Positions 52,238 through 61,064 of a stretch of DNA of 64,000 nt are shown piece by piece. Positions within the stretch are counted from its first letter, which is position 1; each line of letters starts with the position of its first letter. The notes beneath the pieces were generated by a model, which ran no database searches, was not told the origin of the DNA, and was given only the letters and a program-made list of their open reading frames with translations. The translations under genes were made by a program, and so were the position numbers. Source of the DNA: Aeromonas sp. RU39B (GTDB lineage Bacteria; Pseudomonadota; Gammaproteobacteria; Enterobacterales; Aeromonadaceae); contig NZ_FTMJ01000017.1 of NCBI RefSeq assembly GCF_900156095.1, positions 1-64,000 of the forward strand, given 5' to 3'.

Positions 52238-53089
52238 TTACGCCAGTGCGGCCGTGATGAGGGTCGAGAGCGACGTGGTGGGGCGGCCAATTAGGGCGCT
52301 CAGGGTATGGCTGTCATCGAACAGACCACCCTGGCTGGCGCCGCTGTCGGAGTTGGCCAACAGGTCGGCCAGCGGCTCGGGCAGGCCGGCGCCGAGCAAG
52401 GCACCCTTGAATTCAGCCTCCGGCAGATTGACATAAGGCACCGGTTTGCCGGCCTGACGGCTGAGCTCGCTGGCCAGCTCACTCAGGGTATAGGCCTCAT
52501 CACCGGCCAGCTCATAGACCTTACCGGCTTGCTCGGCACGGGTGAGCACAACGGCTGCCGCGTCGGCATAGTCGGCGCGGGCGGCGGAGGCGATACGGCC
52601 TTCACCGGCGCAACCGATAAAGGCATCGTGAGCCAGGGCCGCCGGTACACTGGCCAGATAGTTTTCGCTGTACCAGCCGTTACGCAGCAGCACAAAGGGT
52701 ATGCCACTGCCAGCGAGATAGGCTTCGGTTGCCTTGTGCTCATCGGCCAGTGCCAACGGGGAGCGGTCGGCGTGCAGCAAGCTGGTGTAGGCAATGAGCG
52801 AGACCCCGGCGCGCTTGGCCGCATCAATCACGTTGCGGTGCTGCGCCAAGCGCTGGCCGACCTCGCTTGATGAGATCAGCAGCACCTTATCGGCGCCAGC
52901 AAAGGCCTGCTCCAGTGCGTCCGGTTGGCTGTAATCGGCTTGCTTGACGATAACGCCCAGCGCGGCGAGATCGGCCACTTTTTCGGGGCTGCGCACCGCC
53001 GCCACAATCTGGTTGGCCGGGACACGCTTGAGCAGGGAGGCGATAACCAGACGGCCCAGTTGGCCGGACGCACCAGTAACAACAATCAT
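52238..53089 (-). CDS. qorB: NAD(P)H:quinone oxidoreductase QorB (YtfG)
   Basis: A 283-residue NmrA-like short-chain reductase, close to E. coli QorB (286). The glycine-rich NADP loop TGASGQLGRLVI is at residues 5-16. LLISSSEVGQRLAQHRNVIDAAKRAG and IAYTSLLHADRSPLALADEHKATE are shared almost word for word with E. coli. It reduces quinones with NADPH. It is divergent from the HxlR regulator gene qorR (87 bp), as in E. coli. Confidence 0.95.
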   Translation of the reverse strand: MIVVTGASGQLGRLVIASLLKRVPANQIVAAVRSPEKVADLAALGVIVKQADYSQPDALEQAFAGADKVLLISSSEVGQRLAQHRNVIDAAKRAGVSLIAYTSLLHADRSPLALADEHKATEAYLAGSGIPFVLLRNGWYSENYLASVPAALAHDAFIGCAGEGRIASAARADYADAAAVVLTRAEQAGKVYELAGDEAYTLSELASELSRQAGKPVPYVNLPEAEFKGALLGAGLPEPLADLLANSDSGASQGGLFDDSHTLSALIGRPTTSLSTLITAALA

Positions 53090-53176
53090 GTGAATACTCC
53101 TTGAGATGGGTGACGGAGGTCAGCATGTTGGATACACTAACTTTTAGCAAGTACGCACAAAAAGGTAAGTATTGAA

Positions 53177-53584
53177 ATGAGTGACAGTGAGAACACCCAC
53201 AGAGAAGGGCTGACCCTGGCCGAGCTGATGGCGCGGGGCAATGTGTTTGCCGAAGAGTGTCCGTCACGGGAGATCCTGCGTCATATCACCAGCCGCTGGG
53301 GCGTACTGGTGCTGGTGGCGCTGCGCGGAAATACCCGGCGCTTTAGCGATCTGCGGCGCATGGTTAACGGGGTGAGCGAGAAGATGCTGGCGCAGACACT
53401 GCAAGCGCTGGAAGGCGATGGGTTAGTGATCCGGATTGCTTATCCGGTGGTGCCGCCTCACGTGGAGTATTCGTTATCGCCCTTGGGCGAGGAGGCGGCG
53501 CAGCGCGTGGCCGCGCTGGCCGACTGGATTGAGCTTAATTTGCCGAGCCTGCTGGCCGGTCGGGAGGCTGCAGCCTCGGCATAA
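53177..53584 (+). CDS. qorR: HxlR-family redox regulator QorR (YtfH)
   Basis: A 135-residue winged-helix regulator very similar to E. coli YtfH (126), with a slightly longer N-terminus. FAEECPSREILRHITSRWGVLVLVALR carries Cys28, the cysteine that senses electrophiles in QorR proteins. The wing YPVVPPHVEYSLSPLG is intact. It should repress qorB and itself. A dyad ACTT-N5-AAGT (53140-53152) lies in the shared promoter region and may be part of its operator. The gene ends 3 bp from the next, convergent gene. Confidence 0.93.
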   Translation: MSDSENTHREGLTLAELMARGNVFAEECPSREILRHITSRWGVLVLVALRGNTRRFSDLRRMVNGVSEKMLAQTLQALEGDGLVIRIAYPVVPPHVEYSLSPLGEEAAQRVAALADWIELNLPSLLAGREAAASA

Positions 53585-53587
53585 TCA

Positions 53588-54055
53588 TCAGCTGCGGGCA
53601 AACCAGCGCTCGCCAAACATAAACAGGGCCAGTCCGCCAAACATGATGCCAAGGCCGGCAAATTTCCACCAATAGAGTGGACGCACCGGCATCTGCAACA
53701 GCCCGCGGCTGTCGATGATCATGCCGGCCACCAGTTGCCCGAGAATAAACAGGAACATGGTGTTGGCGATCCCAAGGCGCGGCGCTAAAAACACCGAGCT
53801 AAACACGATGGTGGCGCCCAGCAGACCACCGAGCCAACGCCACCAGGGCTGATTGGAAAGCTGCGTGCCGAGACTCTGCCAGTCGGCCTGCCACAAGGCG
53901 ATGGCGCCAAGGCACAGGGTGCCGACCGCAAACGAAATAAGCGCCGCCAGCAGTGGCTGGCCACCCACGCCGGCACTGAGCCGGCTGTTGATGGCGGCCT
54001 GAATGGAGAGACCGGCGCCACCGGCCAGCGCCATGACCAAATAGAGCTGATTCAC
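53588..54055 (-). CDS. Small DMT-superfamily membrane protein (YdcZ/DUF606)
   Basis: A 155-residue protein with five hydrophobic helices, of the DUF606/YdcZ group (a half-size EamA-like permease that usually works in pairs). Family features include AGGAGLSIQAAINSRL near the start and GQLVAGMIIDSRGLL. The start is a GTG at 54055 because AAGGAG lies 6 bases upstream; an upstream in-frame extension has no family support. No second copy is adjacent, so it may form homodimers. Substrate unknown. Confidence 0.83.
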   Translation of the reverse strand: MNQLYLVMALAGGAGLSIQAAINSRLSAGVGGQPLLAALISFAVGTLCLGAIALWQADWQSLGTQLSNQPWWRWLGGLLGATIVFSSVFLAPRLGIANTMFLFILGQLVAGMIIDSRGLLQMPVRPLYWWKFAGLGIMFGGLALFMFGERWFARS

Positions 54056-54178
54056 GCAACACTCCTTGGAATAAATGAAGCAGGCGACCCGAGGCCGCCT
54101 GCGCATAATGACTGTCAGACTGATAGGCAGGATGCACGATCATGCCACTCCGATCAGTGCTGGCTCAAGTGTGTCACA

Positions 54179-55288
54179 TCAAGCGCGCCGGGCATTGCCC
54201 TTATAGCGCTCCAGCCAGTGAGCATAAGGGGCGGGCAGTACCCAGTCCGGCCGCTCGATACCCAGCGCCAGTGCCATCTGATGCGGGTAGTGCGGATTGG
54301 CCAGATGAGCGCGGCCAATCATCACCAGATCCATCTGCCCGTTGGCCACCACCTGCTCGGCCAACGCGGGATCATCAATGCCCCAGGATGAGGCAACCGG
54401 CAGCGCGGCCTCACGGCGCACTCGCTCCGAGATGGGCGCCAGGAAAGCCGGTCCCCACGGGATGTGGGTTTCGGCGATGGTGAAATTGACGCTGACGTTG
54501 AGAAAATCGAGCCCGCCCGCTTTGAGTGAGCGCACCAGTTCAATGGATTCGGTGAGCGTCTGCTCATCGCGTCCATCGTACTCAATCACGCCAAACCGGG
54601 CGGTCAGCGGCAGGTGCTCCGGCCACACGGCGCGCACGGCGGCCAGGCTCTCTTGCAAAAACCGGCTGCGGTTGGCAACGCTGCCCCCATAGTTATCGTC
54701 ACGCAGGTTGCTGTGCGCCGAGAAGAAGCTCTGGGCCAGATAACCGTGGGCAAAGTGCAGCTCGAGCCACTCAAAACCGGCGTCGCGGGCCCGTTTGGCT
54801 GCGGCTGCAAAATCGCGCTGCACCCGGGCAATTTCGTCAAGCGTCATGGCCTTGGGCACGCGCGGCAGGCCGCCGCCGTAAGCAATGGCTGATGGCGCCA
54901 GCGTCTGCCAGGCATCGGGCGAATCGCTGGCGATATGATCATCGCCTTCCCAAGGCCGATGGGCATTGGCTTTGCGTCCGGCGTGGGCAATCTGAATGCC
55001 GGGTACGGCGCCGGCCGCTTTGATGGCGCGGGCGATACGGGCCAACCCTTCAATCTGGCTGTCATCCCACAGACCCAGGCAGGCCGGGGTGATACGCCCC
55101 TCCGGCGAGACGGCCGTGGCTTCCACAATCACCAGCGCCGCGCCGCCGCGGGCCAGCGAGGCATAGTGCACCGTGTGCCAGTCATTGGTCATGCCATCGA
55201 CGGCGCTGTATTGGCACATGGGCGGGATGGCAATGCGGTTACGCAGGGTGACATCTTTGAGTTTGAACGGGGTAAACAGAGCACTCAT
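54179..55288 (-). CDS. Old Yellow Enzyme family ene-reductase (NamA/YqjM-like)
   Basis: A 369-residue FMN oxidoreductase of the thermophilic-like OYE class. Cys25 and Tyr27 in PPMCQYSAVDG match the redox-tuning Cys26/Tyr28 of YqjM. The substrate-binding His pair is in IQIAHAGRK and LELHFAHGYLAQSFFS. Such enzymes reduce activated C=C bonds in enones, maleimides or nitro compounds. The start at 55288 has GGAGA about 11 bases upstream; a TTG six codons earlier is rejected. It lies 36 bp after the DJ-1-like gene on the same strand, likely one operon. Confidence 0.92.
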   Translation of the reverse strand: MSALFTPFKLKDVTLRNRIAIPPMCQYSAVDGMTNDWHTVHYASLARGGAALVIVEATAVSPEGRITPACLGLWDDSQIEGLARIARAIKAAGAVPGIQIAHAGRKANAHRPWEGDDHIASDSPDAWQTLAPSAIAYGGGLPRVPKAMTLDEIARVQRDFAAAAKRARDAGFEWLELHFAHGYLAQSFFSAHSNLRDDNYGGSVANRSRFLQESLAAVRAVWPEHLPLTARFGVIEYDGRDEQTLTESIELVRSLKAGGLDFLNVSVNFTIAETHIPWGPAFLAPISERVRREAALPVASSWGIDDPALAEQVVANGQMDLVMIGRAHLANPHYPHQMALALGIERPDWVLPAPYAHWLERYKGNARRA

Positions 55289-55324
55289 GGGGTGTTGTGT
55301 CTCCAATATTGATGCGATAACGAC

Positions 55325-56026
55325 TTACTTCTGCTCACTCAGGGCCTGCAGGACCAACTCGGCCACCTTCTCGGATGACGCTGGGTTTTGACCTGTGACT
55401 AAGCGGCCATCGCGCACCGCATACGAGGCAAAGTCCGGGCCGGATTCATAGTGGGCACCCAGTTCACGCAAGCGGGTTTCCAGCGCAAACGGCACTGTGT
55501 GATCGAGTCCGGCCATTTTCTCTTCGCTATTGCTAAAGGCCGCGACGTGGCGGCCGGCAACCAGCGGCTTGCCGTGTTCATCTTTCACGCTGACCAGCCC
55601 GGCCGGACCGTGACAGACGGCAGAGAGCACCTTGCCATCGGCCCACGCTTTGCCGAGCAGGGTGGCGAGATCCTGATTATTCGGCAGGTCCCACATGGTG
55701 CCATGACCACCGGGCAGGAAGATAGCCGAATAGCCATCGGCCTTGAGCCCTTTAAGCGCAATCGAGTGCTTTAGGTGTGCGGTGGCGACCGGGTCTTTCA
55801 AGTAGCGCTCGACGCTGGCCGGGTTTTGTCCTTGCGCTTTGATGGAGTGGGGATCCACCGGCACCACATTGCCGGCCACCGAGGCCACATCCACCTTCAC
55901 ACCGGCATCCATAAAGGCGTAGTAGGGGGTGGTGAACTCTTCGAGCCACAGGCCGGTGGGTTGCCCACTGCTGCCCAAGGTGGCGTGAGAGGTGAGGATT
56001 ATCAGGATTTTAGCGGTATTGATCAT
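55325..56026 (-). CDS. DJ-1/PfpI family protein (Hsp31-like)
   Basis: A 233-residue class I glutamine-amidotransferase-like protein. The nucleophile elbow SAVCHGPAGL gives Cys138 followed by His139. The oxyanion region is FLPGGHGTMWDL. It resembles Hsp31/glyoxalase III-type proteins that deal with methylglyoxal or damaged proteins. Of two nearby ATG codons, 56026 is chosen because CGGAG is correctly spaced. It is first in an operon with the Old Yellow Enzyme gene. Confidence 0.9.
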   Translation of the reverse strand: MINTAKILIILTSHATLGSSGQPTGLWLEEFTTPYYAFMDAGVKVDVASVAGNVVPVDPHSIKAQGQNPASVERYLKDPVATAHLKHSIALKGLKADGYSAIFLPGGHGTMWDLPNNQDLATLLGKAWADGKVLSAVCHGPAGLVSVKDEHGKPLVAGRHVAAFSNSEEKMAGLDHTVPFALETRLRELGAHYESGPDFASYAVRDGRLVTGQNPASSEKVAELVLQALSEQK

Positions 56027-56283
56027 GGTCATACTCCGACAGTGGGGGTTAGCGATGGGGGCCATCATGCAAAGGTCGGAGGGCGGGGGCTAATGCTGAT
56101 TTCTGATTGGCGTTATCACGAATTTTGATATCACGATCGGTGATCGCCGATGGTTCTTTTCCGTCACAGGTTACCAGGTGGTTTTATTGCGACAACCAAG
56201 TGAGAGAAAGATCACATTCGTATTGATCTTGGTGAGGAGCAGGAGCAGAATACTTGCATAGTCAATTAATGATTAGGCAAAAG

Positions 56284-56790
56284 ATGACTACGCAAACGTC
56301 CCTCCCTCTGATTGATCCGACCGAAAGCATTGGTTATCTGCTTGGGCAGACCAACCTGATCAAGGATCGCTTGCTCGATCAGCACCTCGCCCCGCAGGGC
56401 ATCACGGCTGCTCAAGCCAAGGTGTTGTTCATGATCGCCTATCGCGGCCAATCGCGTGGCTGTGACATCGGCCACTACCTCGGGGTCGATGCCAGCACCG
56501 TGACCCGGATGCTCGATCGCCTTGAGAAAAAAGGGCTGACGGTGCGCATTCCGTCACCGGAAGATCGCCGGGCCACCTTGATTGATCTCACCGACGAGGG
56601 CTACGCCATCATGCGCCAGTCGATGCCGCTGGCCCAAAACGCCCTTGCCGAGCTGACCCGCGGGCTCGAGCCCGATGAATTTGCCATGCTCAAGCAGTTG
56701 CTACGCAAAGTGTTGATAGGGGCTAGCGGCCCGCACCACTGCCAGCACGCCGCTCAAGCTGCGCTCAATCACAGTGAAACAGATAATTAA
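56284..56790 (+). CDS. MarR-family regulator (EmrR-like) of the efflux operon
   Basis: A 168-residue winged-helix protein. The recognition region reads GCDIGHYLGVDASTVTRMLDRLEKKGLTVRIPSPEDRRATLIDLT (about 60-105), a standard MarR DNA-binding domain. It is followed 8 bp later by the OMF-EmrA-EmrB genes, so it likely represses its own operon and is released by drugs, as EmrR does. The start at 56284 is chosen for a nearby AGG; in-frame ATG at 56269 is an alternative. A dyad ATCAC-N5-GTGAT (56130-56144) upstream is a candidate operator. Confidence 0.88.
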   Translation: MTTQTSLPLIDPTESIGYLLGQTNLIKDRLLDQHLAPQGITAAQAKVLFMIAYRGQSRGCDIGHYLGVDASTVTRMLDRLEKKGLTVRIPSPEDRRATLIDLTDEGYAIMRQSMPLAQNALAELTRGLEPDEFAMLKQLLRKVLIGASGPHHCQHAAQAALNHSETDN

Positions 56791-56798
56791 CAGGACAG

Positions 56799-58244
56799 AT
56801 GAGACACATGCGTAGTGGAATTTTTCTCCTTTCGGCGGTTGCCGGTAGCCTGCTTCTGGCAGGGTGTGCCGCCCCCGATAATATCCGGGCGCACAACCAG
56901 CCGGGGACCATGACCGAGCTGGCCAGTGGTCAATCCTTCTCTCACCTCTCTGCGGCCGCCTGGCCCAATGAGCAGTGGTGGTCCGGTTTTCACGACACCC
57001 AACTCAATGCGCTGATTACCGAGGCGCTCAAGAGTAACCCCGACTTGCAGCTGGCCAATGCCCGGCTGGCCCAGGCCGAAGCCGGTGTCGACGCCAGCGA
57101 TGCCCTGCTTGAGCCGGTGCTCGGCGCCAATGCCGGCCTGACCCGAGTGCGGCTCTCCAAGCTCGATGACTACCGTGGGGTTGGCCATGTCTACGGCACC
57201 GAACGCAATCTCGGCCTGTCGTTTAACTACAGCTTCGATCTGTGGGGTGGCAAGCGTGCCGCCTGGGAAGCGAGCGTAAACAACGCCAAGGCCGCCGAAG
57301 TGGATCGCCGCGCCGCCGATATTCTGCTGACTGGCAGCATAGTGCGCACCTATGTGCAGCTGGCTAATGCCTATGTGATGGAAGATCTGGCGAAAAAGGA
57401 TCTGGAGCGCACCGGTAACATGGCCTCTATCACCGAGCGTCTGCTGCAAAACGGCCTGACCTCGGAAGACCGCCTCTACACTGCGCAAAGCGCCGAAGCG
57501 TCGGCCCGTCAGGTGCTCAAGCAGCGCAGCTTAAGTGTCGAGCAGTTCAAAAACACCCTGGCAGCCTTGCTCGGTGCCGGCCCGGATCGCGCGCTGACGA
57601 TTGCCCGCCCGACCCTGACCCTCGATGCGTCACTGGCCCTGCCTGGCAACCTGCCGGCTGAACTGTTGAGCCATCGCCCCGATATCGTAGCGGCCAAGTG
57701 GCGGGTGGAAGCGGCAAATAAAGAGATCGCCTCGGCCAAGACCGAGTTTTACCCCAACCTCAATCTGTCGGCCGCGGCTGGCGTGAAATCGCTGGTTGGT
57801 GACAGCTTCTTTGGTGCCACCAGTCAGTACGGCAGTGTCGGCCCGGCCTTGTCGCTGCCGCTTTATCAGAGCGAGCTTAAAGCGAATCTTAAGAGCAAAA
57901 CGGCGGATTACGATCTGGCTGTGGCCCAGTACAACCAGACCCTGGTCAAGTCCCTCGAAGAGGTCAACGACAAGGTGCTGATCCTTAAATCGATCGCCGG
58001 TCAGATTGACGATGCCAACCAGAGCGTCCAACTGGCTGAGCACAGCTATCAGATCACCGAGAACCGCTATCAGGCCGGGATGGGCAGCCAGCTTGAAGTC
58101 CTGATGGCCGAGCAGCAACTGCTGCAAGCGGAATCGGTCGCCAGCAACCTGCAAGCGCAGCAGCAGGATGCCAAGGTGCAGCTTATTCAATCTCTGGGTG
58201 GCGGATTCTCGCTGCCTAGCAATAACGAACATCAGCGTGGTTAA
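56799..58244 (+). CDS. Outer-membrane efflux lipoprotein (NodT family)
   Basis: A 481-residue outer-membrane channel with lipobox LLLAGC (Cys23) and two OEP repeats. QWWSGFHDTQLNALITEALKSNPDLQLANARLAQAEA is the classic first-repeat opening. It gives the EmrAB-like pump its own exit duct rather than relying on TolC, as in Vibrio VceCAB. It lies between the MarR gene and emrA; spacing 8 and 13 bp. Confidence 0.92.
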   Translation: MRHMRSGIFLLSAVAGSLLLAGCAAPDNIRAHNQPGTMTELASGQSFSHLSAAAWPNEQWWSGFHDTQLNALITEALKSNPDLQLANARLAQAEAGVDASDALLEPVLGANAGLTRVRLSKLDDYRGVGHVYGTERNLGLSFNYSFDLWGGKRAAWEASVNNAKAAEVDRRAADILLTGSIVRTYVQLANAYVMEDLAKKDLERTGNMASITERLLQNGLTSEDRLYTAQSAEASARQVLKQRSLSVEQFKNTLAALLGAGPDRALTIARPTLTLDASLALPGNLPAELLSHRPDIVAAKWRVEAANKEIASAKTEFYPNLNLSAAAGVKSLVGDSFFGATSQYGSVGPALSLPLYQSELKANLKSKTADYDLAVAQYNQTLVKSLEEVNDKVLILKSIAGQIDDANQSVQLAEHSYQITENRYQAGMGSQLEVLMAEQQLLQAESVASNLQAQQQDAKVQLIQSLGGGFSLPSNNEHQRG

Positions 58245-58257
58245 TTCGGAAACTATT

Positions 58258-59448
58258 ATGAGCCAGACAACAACCCAACCGAACGCTTCTGCCAAGTCCG
58301 CCCAGCGCAAGAAGAGCCTGATGATTTTCTTCTCGGCACTGGTTATTGCCGGTGTCGGCGCCACCGGTTGGTACTACACCATGGTGGCCGGTACAGAAGA
58401 GACCGATGATGCCTACGTCAATGGCAACCTGGTGCAGATCACCCCGGAAATCCCGGGCACGGTGACCCGTATCTTTGCTGATGATGGCGATTTCGTCAGC
58501 AAGGGCCAGGAGATGGTCCATTTTGACAACAGCGATGCGGACATCGCCTTTGACAACGCTCAGGCCAATCTGGGTCAGGTCGTGCGTCAGGTGCGCTCGA
58601 TGTTTACCAATACCGAGCAGGCCAAGGCGGTGGTGGCCGAGCAGAAAGTCGCGCTGGGCAAAGCCCAGGCTGACCTTGCCCGTCGTCAGAACATGGTCAA
58701 GGCCGGTGGTCTCTCCCAAGAAGAGCTGAGCCACGCACAAGACATGGTCAACGCCGCTGAAAAGGCGCTGCTGGCCGCCCGTCAGCAACTTGGTGCCCAA
58801 CAAGCGCTGGTGGTCAACACCACAGTAGAAACCCACCCGCTGGTGAAAACTGCCATTGCCAAGCTGCGTCAGGCCTATCTCGACAAGACCCGTACCAGTC
58901 TGGTGGCGCCGGTATCCGGTTATGTGGCCCGTCGTAACGCCCAGGTCGGTCAGCGCGTCACGCCGGGAGCCACCATGATGGCGGTCGTGCCGCTGCAAGG
59001 GGTGTGGGTGGATGCCAACTTCAAGGAGACCCAGCTGCGTGAAATGCGCATCGGCCAACAGGCCACGCTGGTCGCCGATCTGTACGGTGACAAGGTGGAG
59101 TACCACGGCAAGGTAGAAAGCCTGGGTATCGGTACCGGTAGCGCCTTCTCCCTGCTGCCGGCACAAAACGCCACCGGCAACTGGATCAAGGTGGTACAAC
59201 GCCTGCCGGTTCGCATTCAGCTCGATGAGAAAGAGCTGGCCAAGCACCCGCTGCGTATCGGTCTCTCCATGACCGTGACCGTGGACACGCGTGATACCGA
59301 CGGCAAGTTGCTGGCCGATACCACGCCGACCCAAGCCCGTTACGAGACCGATGTCTACACCCGTCAGGATGACAGCATCGACGCGCTGATCAACGAGATC
59401 ATCGCCGAGAGTGACAAGGGCAGCAGCGCGCTGTATGCCAAGCAGTAA
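58258..59448 (+). CDS. emrA: EmrA-like membrane fusion protein
   Basis: A 396-residue adaptor (E. coli EmrA 390) anchored by one helix at about residues 20-40. TEETDDAYVNGNLVQITPEIPGTV is the family's lipoyl-domain entry. A helical hairpin (about 90-195) and SLVAPVSGYVARRNAQVGQRVTPG follow. It links EmrB to the outer-membrane channel. The ATG at 58258 lies 13 bp after the channel gene; the longer frame would overlap that gene without family support. Confidence 0.92.
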   Translation: MSQTTTQPNASAKSAQRKKSLMIFFSALVIAGVGATGWYYTMVAGTEETDDAYVNGNLVQITPEIPGTVTRIFADDGDFVSKGQEMVHFDNSDADIAFDNAQANLGQVVRQVRSMFTNTEQAKAVVAEQKVALGKAQADLARRQNMVKAGGLSQEELSHAQDMVNAAEKALLAARQQLGAQQALVVNTTVETHPLVKTAIAKLRQAYLDKTRTSLVAPVSGYVARRNAQVGQRVTPGATMMAVVPLQGVWVDANFKETQLREMRIGQQATLVADLYGDKVEYHGKVESLGIGTGSAFSLLPAQNATGNWIKVVQRLPVRIQLDEKELAKHPLRIGLSMTVTVDTRDTDGKLLADTTPTQARYETDVYTRQDDSIDALINEIIAESDKGSSALYAKQ

Positions 59449-59459
59449 AGGTTGATCTT

Positions 59460-60977
59460 ATGAGTCAGCAACAAGGATTCCAGCCCCGTAATCTGGCGCT
59501 GTGCACCTTTGCCATCTCGCTCGGGGTGTTCATGCAGGTGCTCGACAGCACCATCGCCAACGTGTCGCTGCCGACTATCTCGGGCAACATGGGCGTGAGC
59601 CTGAACCAGGGAACCTGGGTGATTACCTCCTTCACGGTTGCCAACGCGATTGGCCTGCCGATCACCGCCTGGCTGAGCCGCCGGGTGGGGGAGGTGCGTC
59701 TGTATGTCTGGGCGCTGGCCTGTTTTATCCTCACCTCGTTTTTGTGCGGGGCCTCCAGCTCGATTGAAGAGCTGGTGCTGTTTCGCGCCCTGCAGGGGTT
59801 GGCGGCTGCGCCGCTGTTTCCCATGAGCCAGGTGCTGATGATGTCGATCTTCCCGCCCCAGCGGCGCGCCATGGCGCTCTCTTTGCTGGGGATGGTGGCG
59901 GTGGTGGGGCCGATTGTTGGCCCCATCCTCGGTGGCTGGCTGACCTATGACTACAGCTGGCCCTGGATCTTCTTTATCAATATTCCGATCGGCATCTTCA
60001 CCATCATGGTGGTGCGCAGCCAGCTCAAAGAGCGCCCCCATGCGCCGAGTCACTCACGCCTCGATGTCATCGGTTTTACCGCGCTGACCTTAGGGGTTGG
60101 CGTGCTGCAGCTGGTGCTCGATAAGGGCAACGATCTGGACTGGTTCAGCAACCCCTGGATCATTGGCGGGTCGATTTTCGCGGCCATTGCGCTGGTGTTC
60201 CTGGTGATTTGGGAGCTGACCGATGATCACCCGATCATCAACCTGCGCCTGTTTGCCAATCGCAATTTCTGCATCGGCACCACGCTGTTGACCTTGGGTT
60301 ATGCGGGCTTTTTCGCCATCAACCTGATCCTGCCGCAGTGGTTGCAAAGCCAGATGGACTACACCTCGGTGTGGGCCGGGCTGGCGGCGGCGCCGATGGG
60401 GGTGATTCCGCTGTTTATGTCGCCGGTGCTGGGGCGTATTGGTACACGCATCGACATGCGCAAACTGGGGGCCGGGGCATTTTTGGTCATCAGCCTCACC
60501 TGTTTGCTGCGCTCGCACTTCAACATGGAGGTCGATTTCCCTCATGTGGCGGCGGTGCAGTTTTTGATGGGGCTGGGGGTGTCGCTGTTCTTTATGCCGC
60601 TCACCACCATTCTGCTCTCGGATCTGTCCGGCCCGGCGATTGCGGATGCGGCGTCGTTGTCTACGTTTGTGCGGACTCTGGGCGCCAGCTTCTCCTCGTC
60701 GCTGACTACCTGGTACTGGGCGCACAACGCCAGCATTCATCACGCTAACTTAAGCGAGCAGGTGAACCCCTACAACCCGCTGGCCAGTGCCTATACCGGC
60801 GGTGATGGTAGCGCCTTGCTCAGCATCAACGGGATCATTACCCAGCAGTCGTACATGATGTCGGCGCTGGATCTGTTCACCTTGCTGATGTGGATGTTCG
60901 TGCTGTTGGCGCCGCTGGTGTTTCTGACCACCCGGCCGCCATTTGGTGGCAAGGCCTCCGGCGGTGCCGCGCACTAG
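59460..60977 (+). CDS. emrB: EmrB-like MFS drug exporter (DHA2, 14-helix)
   Basis: A 505-residue inner-membrane drug:proton antiporter with 14 predicted helices. The DHA2 signature VFMQVLDSTIANVSLPTISG is at about residues 20-39, and motif C lies in VGPIVGPILGGWLTYDYSWPWIFFINIP. It is the motor of the tripartite pump with EmrA and the NodT-type channel. It ends the operon before a convergent terminator. Confidence 0.94.
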   Translation: MSQQQGFQPRNLALCTFAISLGVFMQVLDSTIANVSLPTISGNMGVSLNQGTWVITSFTVANAIGLPITAWLSRRVGEVRLYVWALACFILTSFLCGASSSIEELVLFRALQGLAAAPLFPMSQVLMMSIFPPQRRAMALSLLGMVAVVGPIVGPILGGWLTYDYSWPWIFFINIPIGIFTIMVVRSQLKERPHAPSHSRLDVIGFTALTLGVGVLQLVLDKGNDLDWFSNPWIIGGSIFAAIALVFLVIWELTDDHPIINLRLFANRNFCIGTTLLTLGYAGFFAINLILPQWLQSQMDYTSVWAGLAAAPMGVIPLFMSPVLGRIGTRIDMRKLGAGAFLVISLTCLLRSHFNMEVDFPHVAAVQFLMGLGVSLFFMPLTTILLSDLSGPAIADAASLSTFVRTLGASFSSSLTTWYWAHNASIHHANLSEQVNPYNPLASAYTGGDGSALLSINGIITQQSYMMSALDLFTLLMWMFVLLAPLVFLTTRPPFGGKASGGAAH

Positions 60978-61028
60978 ACGTAATGGTGTTGCACACTCAG
61001 TGTGACGGTTCAATGGATGATAAAAATG

Positions 61029-61053
61029 AGCCCGGCATTCGCCGGGCTTGGTT
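61029..61053. terminator. Terminator between emrB and the TonB-like gene
   Basis: AGCCCGGC (61029-61036) pairs with GCCGGGCT (61041-61048). The minus strand continues CATTTTTA, best for the TonB-like gene, and the plus strand TGGTTTT, so it may work both ways. Confidence 0.75.
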
Positions 61054-61064
61054 TTATGGGTGAG

